A stretch of DNA of 64,000 bases from Streptomyces asiaticus (GTDB lineage Bacteria; Actinomycetota; Actinomycetes; Streptomycetales; Streptomycetaceae): the NCBI RefSeq assembly GCF_018138715.1, contig NZ_JAGSHX010000006.1:9982001-10046000 (forward strand). The letters are read 5' to 3'. The notes under the pieces were generated by a model. The model made no database searches and was not told the DNA's origin. It worked only from the letters and a program-made list of their open reading frames with translations. Positions 28,036 through 36,649 of the stretch are shown here, piece after piece. The position numbers and the translations under genes are program-made. The first letter of the stretch is position 1. Each line of letters begins with the position of its first letter.

Positions 28036-28968
28036 TCAGACGGTGAGGACGAGCTTGCCCTGGAGGTGACCGCCGTCGAGCAGCCGGTGCGCGTCGGCGA
28101 CGCGCTCGAACGGGAACGTCTCCTGCACGTGGACCCGGAGCCTGCCCTGTTCGACGAGTTCGACGAGACCTCGAAGGGCGACCGGATCGGGGTCGACCGC
28201 GATGCGGCTGAAGTGCATGCCGGCCGCCTCGTACTTGGCGGTGAGCTCCGAATCCTCCTCCGCGACCGCCGTCACCAGGTGACCGCCCGGGCGGAGCACT
28301 TCGAGCGACCGCTCGACGGTGTCGCTGCCGATCGTGTCGAGCACGACGTCGATGTCGCGCACCGCCTCGGTGAAGTCGACCGCCGTGTAGTCGATCACCT
28401 CGTCGGCGCCGAGCCCCTCGACGAACTTCCGCTTGCTCCCGCCGGCGGTCGCGATCACATGCGCGCCGAGCGCTTTCGCGATCTGGATCGCGACGTGGCC
28501 GACCCCGCCACCACCGCCGTGGACCAGGACGCGGTCGCCCTCGGCCACACCGCCGAGGTCGACGAGGCCCTGCCACGCCGTCAGCCCGACGACCGGCAGC
28601 GCCGACGCCTCGACGTGCGAGAGCGACGCCGGCTTGCGTGCCAGGTGCAACGCCGGCGCCGACACGACCTCGGCGTACGCGCTCGCCGCCCGCGGGAACA
28701 GCGGCATCCCGAACACCTCGTCGCCGGGCCTGAACCGATATGTCAGCGCCCCCTCCTCGACCACGCCGCTGATGTCCCAGCCGAGGATGAACGGCGGCCG
28801 GCCGAGCAGCGGGGGAAACGCGCCGGCGCGCAGGAGCGCCTCCAACGGGTTCAGCCCGATCGCCTTGACCCGGACGAGAACCTCGGTCGGAAGGGGCTGG
28901 GGCTCGGGCGCGTCCACGATGGTGAGCACCTCGGGACCGCCGAGCGTCTGCTGGGTGATGACTCGCAT
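28036..28968 (-). CDS. NADP-dependent medium-chain (quinone-type) oxidoreductase
   Basis: A 310-residue zinc-independent medium-chain reductase of the quinone oxidoreductase branch. The GroES-like N-terminus contains VRVKAIGLNPLE and GWDISGVVEE; the Rossmann half contains VLVHGGGGGVGHVAIQIAKALGAHVIATA. No structural zinc cysteines are present. Such enzymes reduce quinones or alpha,beta-unsaturated ketones. It is divergent from an HxlR regulator across 74 nt, the usual arrangement for a stress-inducible reductase and its sensor. Confidence 0.92.
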   Translation of the reverse strand: MRVITQQTLGGPEVLTIVDAPEPQPLPTEVLVRVKAIGLNPLEALLRAGAFPPLLGRPPFILGWDISGVVEEGALTYRFRPGDEVFGMPLFPRAASAYAEVVSAPALHLARKPASLSHVEASALPVVGLTAWQGLVDLGGVAEGDRVLVHGGGGGVGHVAIQIAKALGAHVIATAGGSKRKFVEGLGADEVIDYTAVDFTEAVRDIDVVLDTIGSDTVERSLEVLRPGGHLVTAVAEEDSELTAKYEAAGMHFSRIAVDPDPVALRGLVELVEQGRLRVHVQETFPFERVADAHRLLDGGHLQGKLVLTV

Positions 28969-29006
28969 GACTCTCCTGGTTTTGGAAGGGGAGAGAACCC
29001 AGGCTA

Positions 29007-29023
29007 GGTTTCCGATAGGAACC
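29007..29023. promoter_or_regulatory. Candidate operator between oxidoreductase and HxlR genes
   Basis: The inverted repeat GGTTTCC-GATA-GGAACC (one extra T in the left arm) lies in the middle of the 74-nt divergent gap, overlapping where both promoters must be. HxlR-type regulators commonly bind such sites and repress both genes. Confidence 0.5.
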
Positions 29024-29042
29024 AGCAGGTACCTTTGGCGCC

Positions 29043-29423
29043 ATGAGCGGTTTCGGTCCCGGTGATCCCTTCCTCTCCGACTGTCCGGCGCGTCTGACGG
29101 TCGAGCTCATCGCCGACAAATGGACGGCGGTCGTGCTCTACGGCCTCAGCAAGGGCCCGGTGCGCCATGGCGAGCTGATCGAGATCATCGGCGGCATCTC
29201 CCGCAAGGTGCTCACGCAGACGCTCCGACGGCTCCAGGCGCACGGACTCATCCGCCGCCACGCCTACGCCGAGGTGCCGCCCCGCGTCGAGTACGAGCTC
29301 ACCCCGCTCGGGGCGACGCTGATCGATCCGATCCACATGCTGACCGAGTGGGCGAGGGCGAACGGCGACGCAGTGCTCGATGCGCTCGACGCCGCTCCCG
29401 AGCCGGTCACCCACAGCGACTGA
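29043..29423 (+). CDS. HxlR family transcriptional regulator
   Basis: A 126-residue winged-helix regulator of the HxlR/DUF24 type. CPARLTVELIADKWTAVVLYGLSKGPVRHGEL is the characteristic N-terminal region, with the conserved Cys (residue 14) that in relatives such as HypR/YodB senses quinones or disulfide stress. GGISRKVLTQTLRRLQAHGLIRR is the recognition and wing part. It is divergent from a quinone-oxidoreductase-like gene, consistent with sensing electrophiles and controlling detoxification. Confidence 0.93.
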   Translation: MSGFGPGDPFLSDCPARLTVELIADKWTAVVLYGLSKGPVRHGELIEIIGGISRKVLTQTLRRLQAHGLIRRHAYAEVPPRVEYELTPLGATLIDPIHMLTEWARANGDAVLDALDAAPEPVTHSD

Positions 29424-29540
29424 GGCCCCCGCCAGGGCGCTGAGGGGACCGGCGGGAGCACCGGAGGTCGTGGTCTCCTTCGTGCGCGTCGGACTCATAT
29501 CCTGTTGCCGCCTGATCCTGTTGGCACGGTGGAGTTCCGG

Positions 29541-30323
29541 TCATGTGGCGAGGTCCAGCCATTCCCCGACGGCCAGCACGTGCGCGCGCCGTCCGGCGTG
29601 CGCGCGGAACTCGTTCTCCGGGTCGGAGACCTCGACGTAGCCCGCGATCTTGTCCGGCTGTTCCGTCTCGTAGTGGATCGGCACTGCGTACCGGGCGTCG
29701 AGGATCTCCGCGGCCGCGGCGGCCTGCCTGGGGTCCATCGCGGCGGGCAGCGGGCTCGGCGGCTGTAGGTGCGGCGCGTCGACCACCGCGCCGTTGGCGG
29801 GCAGGAACACCGCGTCGAACGGGCTGAACCGGCGTGCCATGAGCCACCAGTAGCCGTGGAACATCGTGTCGCCGCCGTGGAAGACCCGCTGCCCGTCGGC
29901 CTGTACCACCCAGTTCAGCTGCGGGTCGCCCAGCCCGTCGACGGAGGGGACCGCGGTGACGCGGAACGGCCCGACTTCGCGGGTGGACCAGGCATCCACC
30001 ATCTCGGGGGCCAGCCGGTGCAGGGTCAGCTCGCGCTCGGCCAGCAGCGTCGTCACGTTGTCGACGTCGTCGCCGTGACCGGGCGCCGGCCGCAGCACCG
30101 GCGCCCGGGGCGTCAGCGCGTCCGCGAGCGCGGACGCGTCGGTGTGGTCCCGGTGCAAGTGGGTGACGAGTGCGGCGGTGGCCTTCCCGCTCGGCGCCAC
30201 CAGCCCCTCGCCGGGCTTCCACCCCGTGAACAGCGGTGAGAGGTCCCGCACGTAGTCGATCACCAGCCGCTCGCCGCCTGCCTCGATCTCCACTCCGGCC
30301 CAGCCCAGTCGTCGTACCCGCAT
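29541..30323 (-). CDS. MBL-fold metallo-hydrolase
   Basis: A 260-residue metallo-beta-lactamase-fold hydrolase. THLHRDHTD is the HxHxDH metal motif, VFHGGDTMFHG supplies the bridging Asp and the downstream His, and PIHYET the last His. It is close to the UlaG-like/YtnP-like group that hydrolyses phosphodiesters or lactones. It is divergent from a TetR regulator with a long inverted repeat in between, so it is probably repressed by that protein. Confidence 0.88.
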   Translation of the reverse strand: MRVRRLGWAGVEIEAGGERLVIDYVRDLSPLFTGWKPGEGLVAPSGKATAALVTHLHRDHTDASALADALTPRAPVLRPAPGHGDDVDNVTTLLAERELTLHRLAPEMVDAWSTREVGPFRVTAVPSVDGLGDPQLNWVVQADGQRVFHGGDTMFHGYWWLMARRFSPFDAVFLPANGAVVDAPHLQPPSPLPAAMDPRQAAAAAEILDARYAVPIHYETEQPDKIAGYVEVSDPENEFRAHAGRRAHVLAVGEWLDLAT

Positions 30324-30367
30324 CTCGCTCTCCTTCGTCCCGGTGGGTGCCTGGTTGCCACGGAATT

Positions 30368-30413
30368 TAGCGTACGGTCGTTCGCCAAAGCAATAGCGAA
30401 CGTGCGTACGCTA
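30368..30413. promoter_or_regulatory. Long inverted-repeat operator between MBL hydrolase and TetR gene
   Basis: Arms TAGCGTACGGTCGTTCGC (30368-30385) and GCGAACGTGCGTACGCTA (30396-30413) are complementary at all but two positions and are separated by 10 nt. Each arm itself contains CGTACG. The site ends 10 nt before the TetR start codon, in the right place for autorepression and control of the divergent hydrolase. Confidence 0.8.
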
Positions 30414-30423
30414 TCCTTGTCGC

Positions 30424-31026
30424 ATGTCACCACGACGCTCAGCGGCCGAAGCGCAGGCCACCAGGGGCCGGATCCTCGGCCGTGCCGCCGAGATCGCCTC
30501 CGAGGAGGGGCTGGAGGGCATCACCATCGGCCGGCTCGCCGAGGAGCTGGAGATGAGCAAGTCCGGGGTGCACAAGCACTTCGGCACCAAGGAGACGCTT
30601 CAGATCTCCACGCTGGACAAGGCGTTCGTGGACTTCTGGCACCGGGTGGTCGAGCCCGCACTGGCCGAACCGCCGGGCCTGCGGCGGCTGCGCGCGGTGT
30701 GCGCCAACTCGGTGGGTTACCTGGAAGCGCCACTGCTGCCGGGCGGCTGCCTGATGACCGCGGCGCTCAGCGAGTACGACGGCCGCCCCGGCCGGGTCCG
30801 CGACGCGGTGGCCGAGGTGTGGTCGCGCTGGCGGGAACAGCTGCGGGCGGATTTGGTCGCGGCGGTGGAGAACGGCGAGCTACCCGTCGGGTTCGACATC
30901 GACCAGGCGCTGTTCGAGATCCTCGCCGCCGGGCTGGCGCTGAACGCGGCCATGCAGCTCCAGCGCGACCGGGCGGCCGCGGGCCGGGCCCGCCGCGCGA
31001 TCGAACGGGCCCTGGACCAGTCCTGA
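30424..31026 (+). CDS. TetR/AcrR family transcriptional regulator
   Basis: A 200-residue TetR-type repressor. The HTH occupies residues 12-58 (TRGRILGRAAEIASEEGLEGITIGRLAEELEMSKSGVHKHFGTKETLQ). The helical ligand domain ends with a TetR_C-like region (LPGGCLMTAALSEYDGRPGRVRD). Divergent to the MBL hydrolase with the operator described at 30368. A strong palindromic terminator follows the gene. Confidence 0.93.
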   Translation: MSPRRSAAEAQATRGRILGRAAEIASEEGLEGITIGRLAEELEMSKSGVHKHFGTKETLQISTLDKAFVDFWHRVVEPALAEPPGLRRLRAVCANSVGYLEAPLLPGGCLMTAALSEYDGRPGRVRDAVAEVWSRWREQLRADLVAAVENGELPVGFDIDQALFEILAAGLALNAAMQLQRDRAAAGRARRAIERALDQS

Positions 31027-31135
31027 CCGCACGTCAGACCGGGTACTGGCCGAGCAGGGGCCGTTGACTCGACGTCGGGTGATTCGCCGGCCTTCGGTCG
31101 TGCGGGGGAGCCCGTCGTCGTACCTGGGTCCCGAT

Positions 31136-31161
31136 AGCCCACCCCGCATGCGGGGTGGGCT
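31136..31161 (+). terminator. Perfect palindromic hairpin after the TetR gene
   Basis: A 26-bp perfect palindrome (core GCCCACCCCGCA and its complement, no loop beyond the turn) without a following T run, the form many Streptomyces terminators take. It separates tetR from the decayed regulator that converges on it. Confidence 0.7.
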
Positions 31162-31224
31162 CGCTGAGCTTCAGGGGCTCAGTGGTCGCGGGATTGTAGA
31201 AGTTTTCGTATTTCCTCTCTTCGG

Positions 31225-33074
31225 TCATCTCGGAGTTCCACCGTTAGTGCCTTGCGCCAGCATGCGCGGGCCCAGTTCGATCGCGCTGTCAACGCGACCT
31301 GTGGCAGCGTGTACACGGGAGAGGTTGGACAGGGCGCTGGCCGCTCCGGAGAGATTGTTGTCGGCGCGGAAACCCTTAAGTGCCTCACGGAAGTGTGCTT
31401 CGGCATCTTCGTGCCGTTTTTCAAAGCTCGCGATAATGTTGCTTATATTCGAGGCACGGCAGGTGGCGAGTGAGTCTTCTGCCGTGGCTGCGAGGACGCT
31501 GGCCTGGCGGGCATCGTCGTCGGCTTGTTGCTGTCCTCTGTCATGAGGAAACAAGCCTGCGAGGGCAAGGTACGCCCGGCCTTCCGCTCCGGGCACTCCG
31601 GCGATGTGAGCGGCTTTCTGTACCGATTGGCTCGGTGGCAGCCCGCTCTTCGCCGATGATGCAGGTGAACAGGGCCATGGCCTCTGATGGGTCCATGATG
31701 TTCAGGTCGACCGAGTGGACGCCGTCGAGGCCGACCATGGAGGTGCGGCTGGTGATCAGGGTGGCGCAACCGGGGGCACCGGGCAGCAGGGGCGTACCTG
31801 TGTCGTGTCATGGGCGTTGTCGAGCAGAACCAGGACGCGGCGGTCGGCGAGGACTGAGCGGTACAACGCCGCCCGCTCGTGCAATCCCTCCGGGAGGTCG
31901 GCGGAGGGGGTTCCCAGGGCGCGCAAGAACACGCCCAGTACGGCCGCGGGGTCGGCCGGGCGGGAACGTTGGCCGAGGAGATCCACGAACAGCTGCCCGT
32001 CGGGGAAGCTTTCCCGTACCGAATGAGCAACGTGTACGGCCAAAGCTGTTTTGCCCGCCCCTCCCAGTCCCCGTACCGCGGAGACTGCCATTGCCGCTGG
32101 AAGCTGGGCCGGGCGCGGTACGGAAATGTGCGGGGCTTCCGCATCGGACGGGCGTGCCTGGAGGGTGAGGGTGGGGTCGGCGCGCAGGATGCGCTGATGC
32201 ATCTGGGCGAGTCCCGAGTCCGGGTCCACACCGAGTTCGTCGGCGAGCAGGCGGCGGGTGTCGGTGTAGACACCCAGCGCTTCGGCCTGCCGGCCGCTGC
32301 GACAGAGCGCCAGCATCAGCATGATGCGCAGCCGCTCCCGCAGTCGGCCGGGGACCCCGGCCAGCGCTTGCCCATCCCACAGCACCAGCGCCATGTGCAG
32401 CAGTCTCCGCGCTTCAGACGGATCCCCTTCCGCCCGGGCGCGCTTCGCTCGCGCCTCGTACCCCTCGCACACCTCGAGATCCAGCGCCTTCGATCCCGCT
32501 CGGAGCGCGTAACCCCCGGCTTCCGAAACCAGCACGCCAGGCCCCAGCTTCCGGCGCAGCCGGAAGGCGTAGGTGCGCAATCCGGCGATCACTTCGGGCG
32601 GTGGCACGTCACCCCACACCGCGTCGCTGAGGGCCGCGAGCTTCCGCTCACCACGCCAGATGCGGACTGGACCCAGCACGGCGAACCGCAGCCCTCCGCC
32701 CGCGGCGTCGTGCGGTTCGCGCGGGCTCCCGGCGACACCGGCCTGAGCTGACAGCAGCCGACCATCGGCGACGGAGACAGCGGAGACAGCGGAGACGTCG
32801 GACACGCGGGCAGGTCCGCCGTCGAGCGGCGGCGGTGCGGGGGAAGGGTGAAGCCGAGCCGTTCCAGTGGCATTCCGAACATCTCTTCCAGCACCCGCTG
32901 TCTCGACAGCCCTGGGCACGGTGGGTCAGGCTGCCGCCGCCGGTGAAACTGCCGCGCCGTCACCTGCGCGGACTCTCCGAGGCCGGCGGCGACCCTGGCG
33001 TACACCTTGAGAAACACCTCTGGACGAGCCCACTGACGCTCCTCGCACAGCCGTCTGAAGACCGTTTGCTTCAC
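31225..33074 (-). pseudogene. Decayed AfsR/SARP-type regulator with XRE-like N-terminal fragment
   Basis: Pieces of one or two regulators lie in different minus-strand frames. An XRE-like start comes first (GTG 33074, VKQTVFRRLCEERQWARPEVF to about 32830). Then come a SARP winged helix missing its middle (LRFAVLGPVRIWRGERKLAALSDAVWGD), a BTAD domain (ARRLLHMALVLWDGQALAGV, VYTDTRRLLADELGVDP) and an NB-ARC ATPase (Walker A GLGGAGKTALAVHVAH, Walker B VLVLLDNA), then TPR repeats (31225-31596). At least three frameshifts and an internal deletion break it, so it cannot be functional. Intact relatives activate antibiotic clusters. Confidence 0.75.
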
Positions 33075-33398
33075 TCGCGCCTCGCCTCCGTGCTCCGTTT
33101 TCAACGGATACCCGACCAACCGTAGTCCCCGGGCAGAAGCGGCTTCAGCTCCTGAATTCACTGATCTTTTATACGTGAATGGTTTCCTGCTGTTCGCGCA
33201 GCGCATCTGACTAAACACTCTTCTGTTTGGTATTGAACGACTCCGGATGGTCCATGTTGGCCACCAAGCGCCTTGACCGAGCGCTGTGCTGTGGCAAGAT
33301 TTCACCACTCAGGAGATCGATGCCCATTCGTTCGATGCGTACACTTTGCGCCGTCTCACCTTCGAGGCGACGCCTGCCTGCAGGATACGGGGGCTCCA
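33075..33398. other. 324-bp intergenic region, no gene seen
   Basis: Between the decayed regulator and the AraC/GyrI gene. The part 33130-33330 is relatively AT-rich and should contain the promoter of the downstream gene. No conserved frame or repeat found. Confidence 0.45.
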
Positions 33399-34322
33399 GT
33401 GCAGGAATCCGCCCAGAAAGGCTCTGCGGCGCGCGGCGCGATGCGTTCCACCACCGCGGCACTTCATGACAGCCGGGTCCTTTCAGCCATACCGCATATC
33501 GTCACCGCGCTGCGCGACGCCTCTCCCGGTGTAGACGTCGACGTCATCGCACGTCAGGTGCACACGGCGCCGCACTACTTCCGCAAGATCTTCCGGGACA
33601 CCACCGGGGAATCGGTCCAGCGATATGTGCGCCGGTACCGTCTTGAGATCGCTGTCTACCGGCTGGTGTTCACCGACTGGCCGGTGTACGAGGTGGCGGC
33701 GCGCTGCGGGTATTCGGCGCACGCCCCCTTCACGCGGGCCGTCCGGGAGGCGTTCGGCAGTACGCCCGCCGAGTTGCGGCGGCGCGAGCCGACCGGGCCG
33801 TGGCTGGAGTCCGGGCCCGGTTGCTCGGAGCTGATGGAGGTGGACAGCCCGGGCCGGCTGGTGGCGTTTCTGCGGCACTTCGGCACGCACGCGTCGTTGG
33901 CGGGCAGGTGGCAACAGCTGCGCGACTGGCTGGAGGTGCACGGCTACGAGCCGGACGAACAGCAGCCGCTGGAGATCACCCATGACGACCCGGAGTTCTA
34001 CCGGGACGGTTCCATCCGCTTCGATGTCGGAACGGCCGTGCCCGAGGCGTTCGTGCCCTCGGACGGCATCGGGCTCCAGGTCATCCCCGCGCAACGGCGG
34101 CTGCGGATCACGCATTGCGGGCCGGTGCACCTGATTCCGTACACCTTCATGCACCTTGCCGTGAGTGCGGTGATGCTGGGGCTGTACGACGGGACCCACC
34201 CGCCGGTCCCGTATCTGGTGGAGTACGAGCGGATGCCGTGGTTCCTGCCCGAGGCCAGGACCACGGCATGGGTGAGCCTTCCCCTTCGGCCGGTGCCGCC
34301 GGGGTCAGGTCCGACGGGCTGA
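33399..34322 (+). CDS. AraC family regulator with GyrI-like effector domain
   Basis: A 307-residue protein. Residues 20-125 form an AraC double helix-turn-helix (VDVIARQVHTAPHYFRKIFRDTTGESVQRYVRRYRLE; YEVAARCGYSAHAPFTRAVREAFGSTPAELRR). Residues 150-300 form a GyrI-like small-molecule binding domain (DWLEVHGYEPDEQQPLEITHDDP and the late beta strands). This is the Rob/SoxS-GyrI architecture that senses aromatic or cationic drugs. GTG 33399 is preferred (GGGGG 5 nt upstream); ATG 33441 is an alternative. It stands at the edge of the putative cluster and may sense its product. Confidence 0.82.
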   Translation: MQESAQKGSAARGAMRSTTAALHDSRVLSAIPHIVTALRDASPGVDVDVIARQVHTAPHYFRKIFRDTTGESVQRYVRRYRLEIAVYRLVFTDWPVYEVAARCGYSAHAPFTRAVREAFGSTPAELRRREPTGPWLESGPGCSELMEVDSPGRLVAFLRHFGTHASLAGRWQQLRDWLEVHGYEPDEQQPLEITHDDPEFYRDGSIRFDVGTAVPEAFVPSDGIGLQVIPAQRRLRITHCGPVHLIPYTFMHLAVSAVMLGLYDGTHPPVPYLVEYERMPWFLPEARTTAWVSLPLRPVPPGSGPTG

Positions 34323-34326
34323 GTCG

Positions 34327-35619
34327 TCAGCCACCGGCCTCGGCGGCCATGCGCCGCTTCACCGACGGGATGCGGTCGATCATCCGGAAGGTTGCCCGGG
34401 TCACGGCCCGGCTCATCCGGTTCTCGGTGAGGGAACGGTCCAGGTTCTTCCTGGACTTCAGCACGGCATCCGCGGCGTAGGCGCGCATCGCCGTCTCGTA
34501 CCTGCCGATGCCCTCAGCCACGGGGCGGATTCCGCGGGCCGCCTCCACGAGCGCGACGTACAGCAGCTCGGCGTCGCGCAACGCCATGTTGCCCCCCATT
34601 CCACCGAGGGGGGTCGCGCAGTGGGCGGCGTCTCCGATCAGGGTCACCCGGGAGGGGGCCCAGTCGGGCACGGCCACGGCGCTGCGGACGGGGAGCCCGG
34701 TGAGCGTCTCCGGATCGGCGTCGGCGACGGCGCGCCGGATCACCGGGTGCCAGCCGTCGACCAGGCGCAGCACCGCCTGACCGAGCTGGCGCGGGGTGCT
34801 CAGCGAGGTGTCGGCGGGCAGGGCGAAGCGCTCGGGACTGGCCGTGACGGCCCACATCAGGTAGTCGGTGTCCGTGTCGAAGAGCAGCCCGCCGGTACCG
34901 GCCGTTCCCAGGTCCAGGGCCTTGCTGGGCCGGTTGCGGTACTCGTGGGTGGCGGCGAACATGCGGGCGCCGTGCGGGCCCATGACGATGTGGGCCGAGG
35001 CCAGCAGCGGCGCGTGGATCCAGCTGCGCAGCTCCTCGTCGAGGGGGAGCTTTCCGGCCACGCCGATGGCCCCGGTCTCCATGACCCGCGCCTGCGGCAG
35101 GCGCTGGGTGCGCACCCGCGAGCGGCAGCCGTCCGCGCCGACGAGGACGTCGCCGCGGGCCGTGGAGCCGTCGGCGAAGTGGGCGACGACGGACCCGTTG
35201 CGGAGTTCCTCGTACCGCTCGTAGTGCCGGCCGAAGTGCACCACGTCGTCCAGACCGCGCAGCAGCAGGTGGCGCAGGGTGACCCGGCACACCGACTGGT
35301 GGTTGAGCAGCGGGTCCGCACTGTGCGGTCCGTCGAGGCTGAGCAGTGGGCGCAGCAGGTGGTCGGTGAAGCGCAGGCCTTGGCCACCGCTGCCACTGGT
35401 GTCCAGGAACAGCTCGAACAACTCGTCGCTCAGGCAGGCGCGCAGCGCCCTGGTTCCGGTCGGATTGATGTGGATGCGGTACCCCTGGGACCGGTCGGTA
35501 GGTGCGGTGTCGCGTTCGTGGACCTCCACGTCCACGCCCCGGGTGCGCAGGGCCTGTGCGAGGGTCAGCCCGGCCAGGCCCGCACCGATGACCACCACCT
35601 TGAACGTCTCTTTCGCCAT
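34327..35619 (-). CDS. FAD-dependent aromatic monooxygenase
   Basis: A 430-residue group A flavoprotein hydroxylase. VVVIGAGLAGLTLAQALRTRG binds the FAD ADP part, VLVGADGCRSRVR is the DG motif contacting both FAD and NAD(P)H, and LIGDAAHCATPLGGMGGNMALRDAELL is the FAD ribityl GD motif. Such enzymes hydroxylate phenols or catalyse Baeyer-Villiger steps. It faces the AraC/GyrI gene (4 nt between stops) and is divergent from the AlkD-type gene. It may oxidise an aromatic intermediate of the cluster or detoxify (as TetX-like enzymes do). Confidence 0.9.
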   Translation of the reverse strand: MAKETFKVVVIGAGLAGLTLAQALRTRGVDVEVHERDTAPTDRSQGYRIHINPTGTRALRACLSDELFELFLDTSGSGGQGLRFTDHLLRPLLSLDGPHSADPLLNHQSVCRVTLRHLLLRGLDDVVHFGRHYERYEELRNGSVVAHFADGSTARGDVLVGADGCRSRVRTQRLPQARVMETGAIGVAGKLPLDEELRSWIHAPLLASAHIVMGPHGARMFAATHEYRNRPSKALDLGTAGTGGLLFDTDTDYLMWAVTASPERFALPADTSLSTPRQLGQAVLRLVDGWHPVIRRAVADADPETLTGLPVRSAVAVPDWAPSRVTLIGDAAHCATPLGGMGGNMALRDAELLYVALVEAARGIRPVAEGIGRYETAMRAYAADAVLKSRKNLDRSLTENRMSRAVTRATFRMIDRIPSVKRRMAAEAGG

Positions 35620-35826
35620 GTCGGATCTCTCCTCGTCGTCGTCCGGTCCGCGAGCCGGTGTTCCAGGCAGCGTCGGCGGACGCGCGCGCGGGCGGCAAGC
35701 GTGGGCGGCTGGACTTCGCCGCCACGGTCAACGGGGACGGCGACGCGCGGCAGGTACTTGACCAGGCCCGCGTTCGGGCAGGGAGACAGGGCGGGCCGAC
35801 GCGGCGCTGCGCTAGCGTCCGGGTGC

Positions 35827-36522
35827 ATGACGACTTCCTCACTCGAACGGTTGAGGTCCGAGCTTCGGCAGCTGGCCGAACCGCAGGTGCGTGCCCAGCA
35901 GGAGCGGGTGCTCAGCCCCGCGGACGACGACGAGCTGCTGGGTGTGCGGGTTCCGGTCCTGCGCAAACTCGCGCGGGGATACCGCGAGTTGACGCTTGAC
36001 GAGGTGGACGCGCTGCTGCGCAGCCGGGTGCACGACGAACGGTTCGCGGGGCTGCTGGTGCTGGCCGAGCAGGTGCGAATCACCCGGGGCGCGGAGCGTA
36101 CGTCGCTGGTGGACTTCTATCTGGCGCGCACCGACTGCGTGGACAACTGGGATCTGGTGGACGGATCCGCACCGGTCGTGCTGGGGCCGTGGCTCCTGGA
36201 CGAGTCGCTGGAGGTCCTGGACCGGCTGGCGGGGTCGGCTTCCCTGTGGGAGCGGCGGATCGCCGTGCTGGCCACGCTGGCGCTGATCCGTGCCGACCGT
36301 TACGAGCCGACGTTCACCTTGGTGCTCGCGCTCCGCCGGGATCCGGAGCCGCTCATTCACAAGGCGCTGGGATGGATGCTCCGGGAGATCGGCCGCCGTG
36401 ACGAGCGGGCGATGGTGGGCTTCCTCGACCGGCACGCCCCCGAGTTGCCGCGGATCACCGTGCGCTACGCGACCGAGCGCCTGGAGCCCGATGAGCGGGC
36501 ACGGTTCGTGCGTCGCCGCTAG
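35827..36522 (+). CDS. AlkD-type DNA glycosylase (DNA alkylation repair)
   Basis: A 231-residue HEAT-repeat DNA glycosylase that excises bulky or positively charged N3/N7-alkylated purines without base flipping. The residues equivalent to the Bacillus AlkD active site are present: Trp108 and Asp112 in DNWDLVD, Arg144 in WERR, and Trp183 in LGWMLRE. ATG 35827 starts MTTSSLERLRSEL. AlkD homologues such as YtkR2 serve as self-resistance proteins in clusters for spirocyclopropane DNA alkylators, and its placement beside an efflux pump and a GyrI-like gene suits that role (inference). It could also be general repair. Confidence 0.9.
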   Translation: MTTSSLERLRSELRQLAEPQVRAQQERVLSPADDDELLGVRVPVLRKLARGYRELTLDEVDALLRSRVHDERFAGLLVLAEQVRITRGAERTSLVDFYLARTDCVDNWDLVDGSAPVVLGPWLLDESLEVLDRLAGSASLWERRIAVLATLALIRADRYEPTFTLVLALRRDPEPLIHKALGWMLREIGRRDERAMVGFLDRHAPELPRITVRYATERLEPDERARFVRRR

Positions 36523-36581
36523 ACCGTGCCGCACGGCGGTCGTCGCGCCGCCCCATTCGTGGCGTGCGGGGTACGGACGTG

Positions 36582-36613
36582 CCGGCCCCGCTCCGCGGTG
36601 GGAGCGGGGCCGG
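36582..36613. terminator. Bidirectional hairpin between convergent AlkD and MFS genes
   Basis: Perfect arms CCGGCCCCGCTCC (36582-36594) and GGAGCGGGGCCGG (36601-36613) with a 6-nt loop, between two converging stop codons. Confidence 0.75.
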
Positions 36614-36649
36614 GGCCGGTCGCTGCGCGGCGTCGGGGGAGCCGTCGCG

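Noticed and set aside
34621..36522. Very long open frame covering the monooxygenase in antisense
   Set aside because: It is a GC-bias shadow; only the last 231 residues (from 35827) match a protein family. The same applies to the long antisense frames at 5321-7003, 36290-38167 and 58466-59770.
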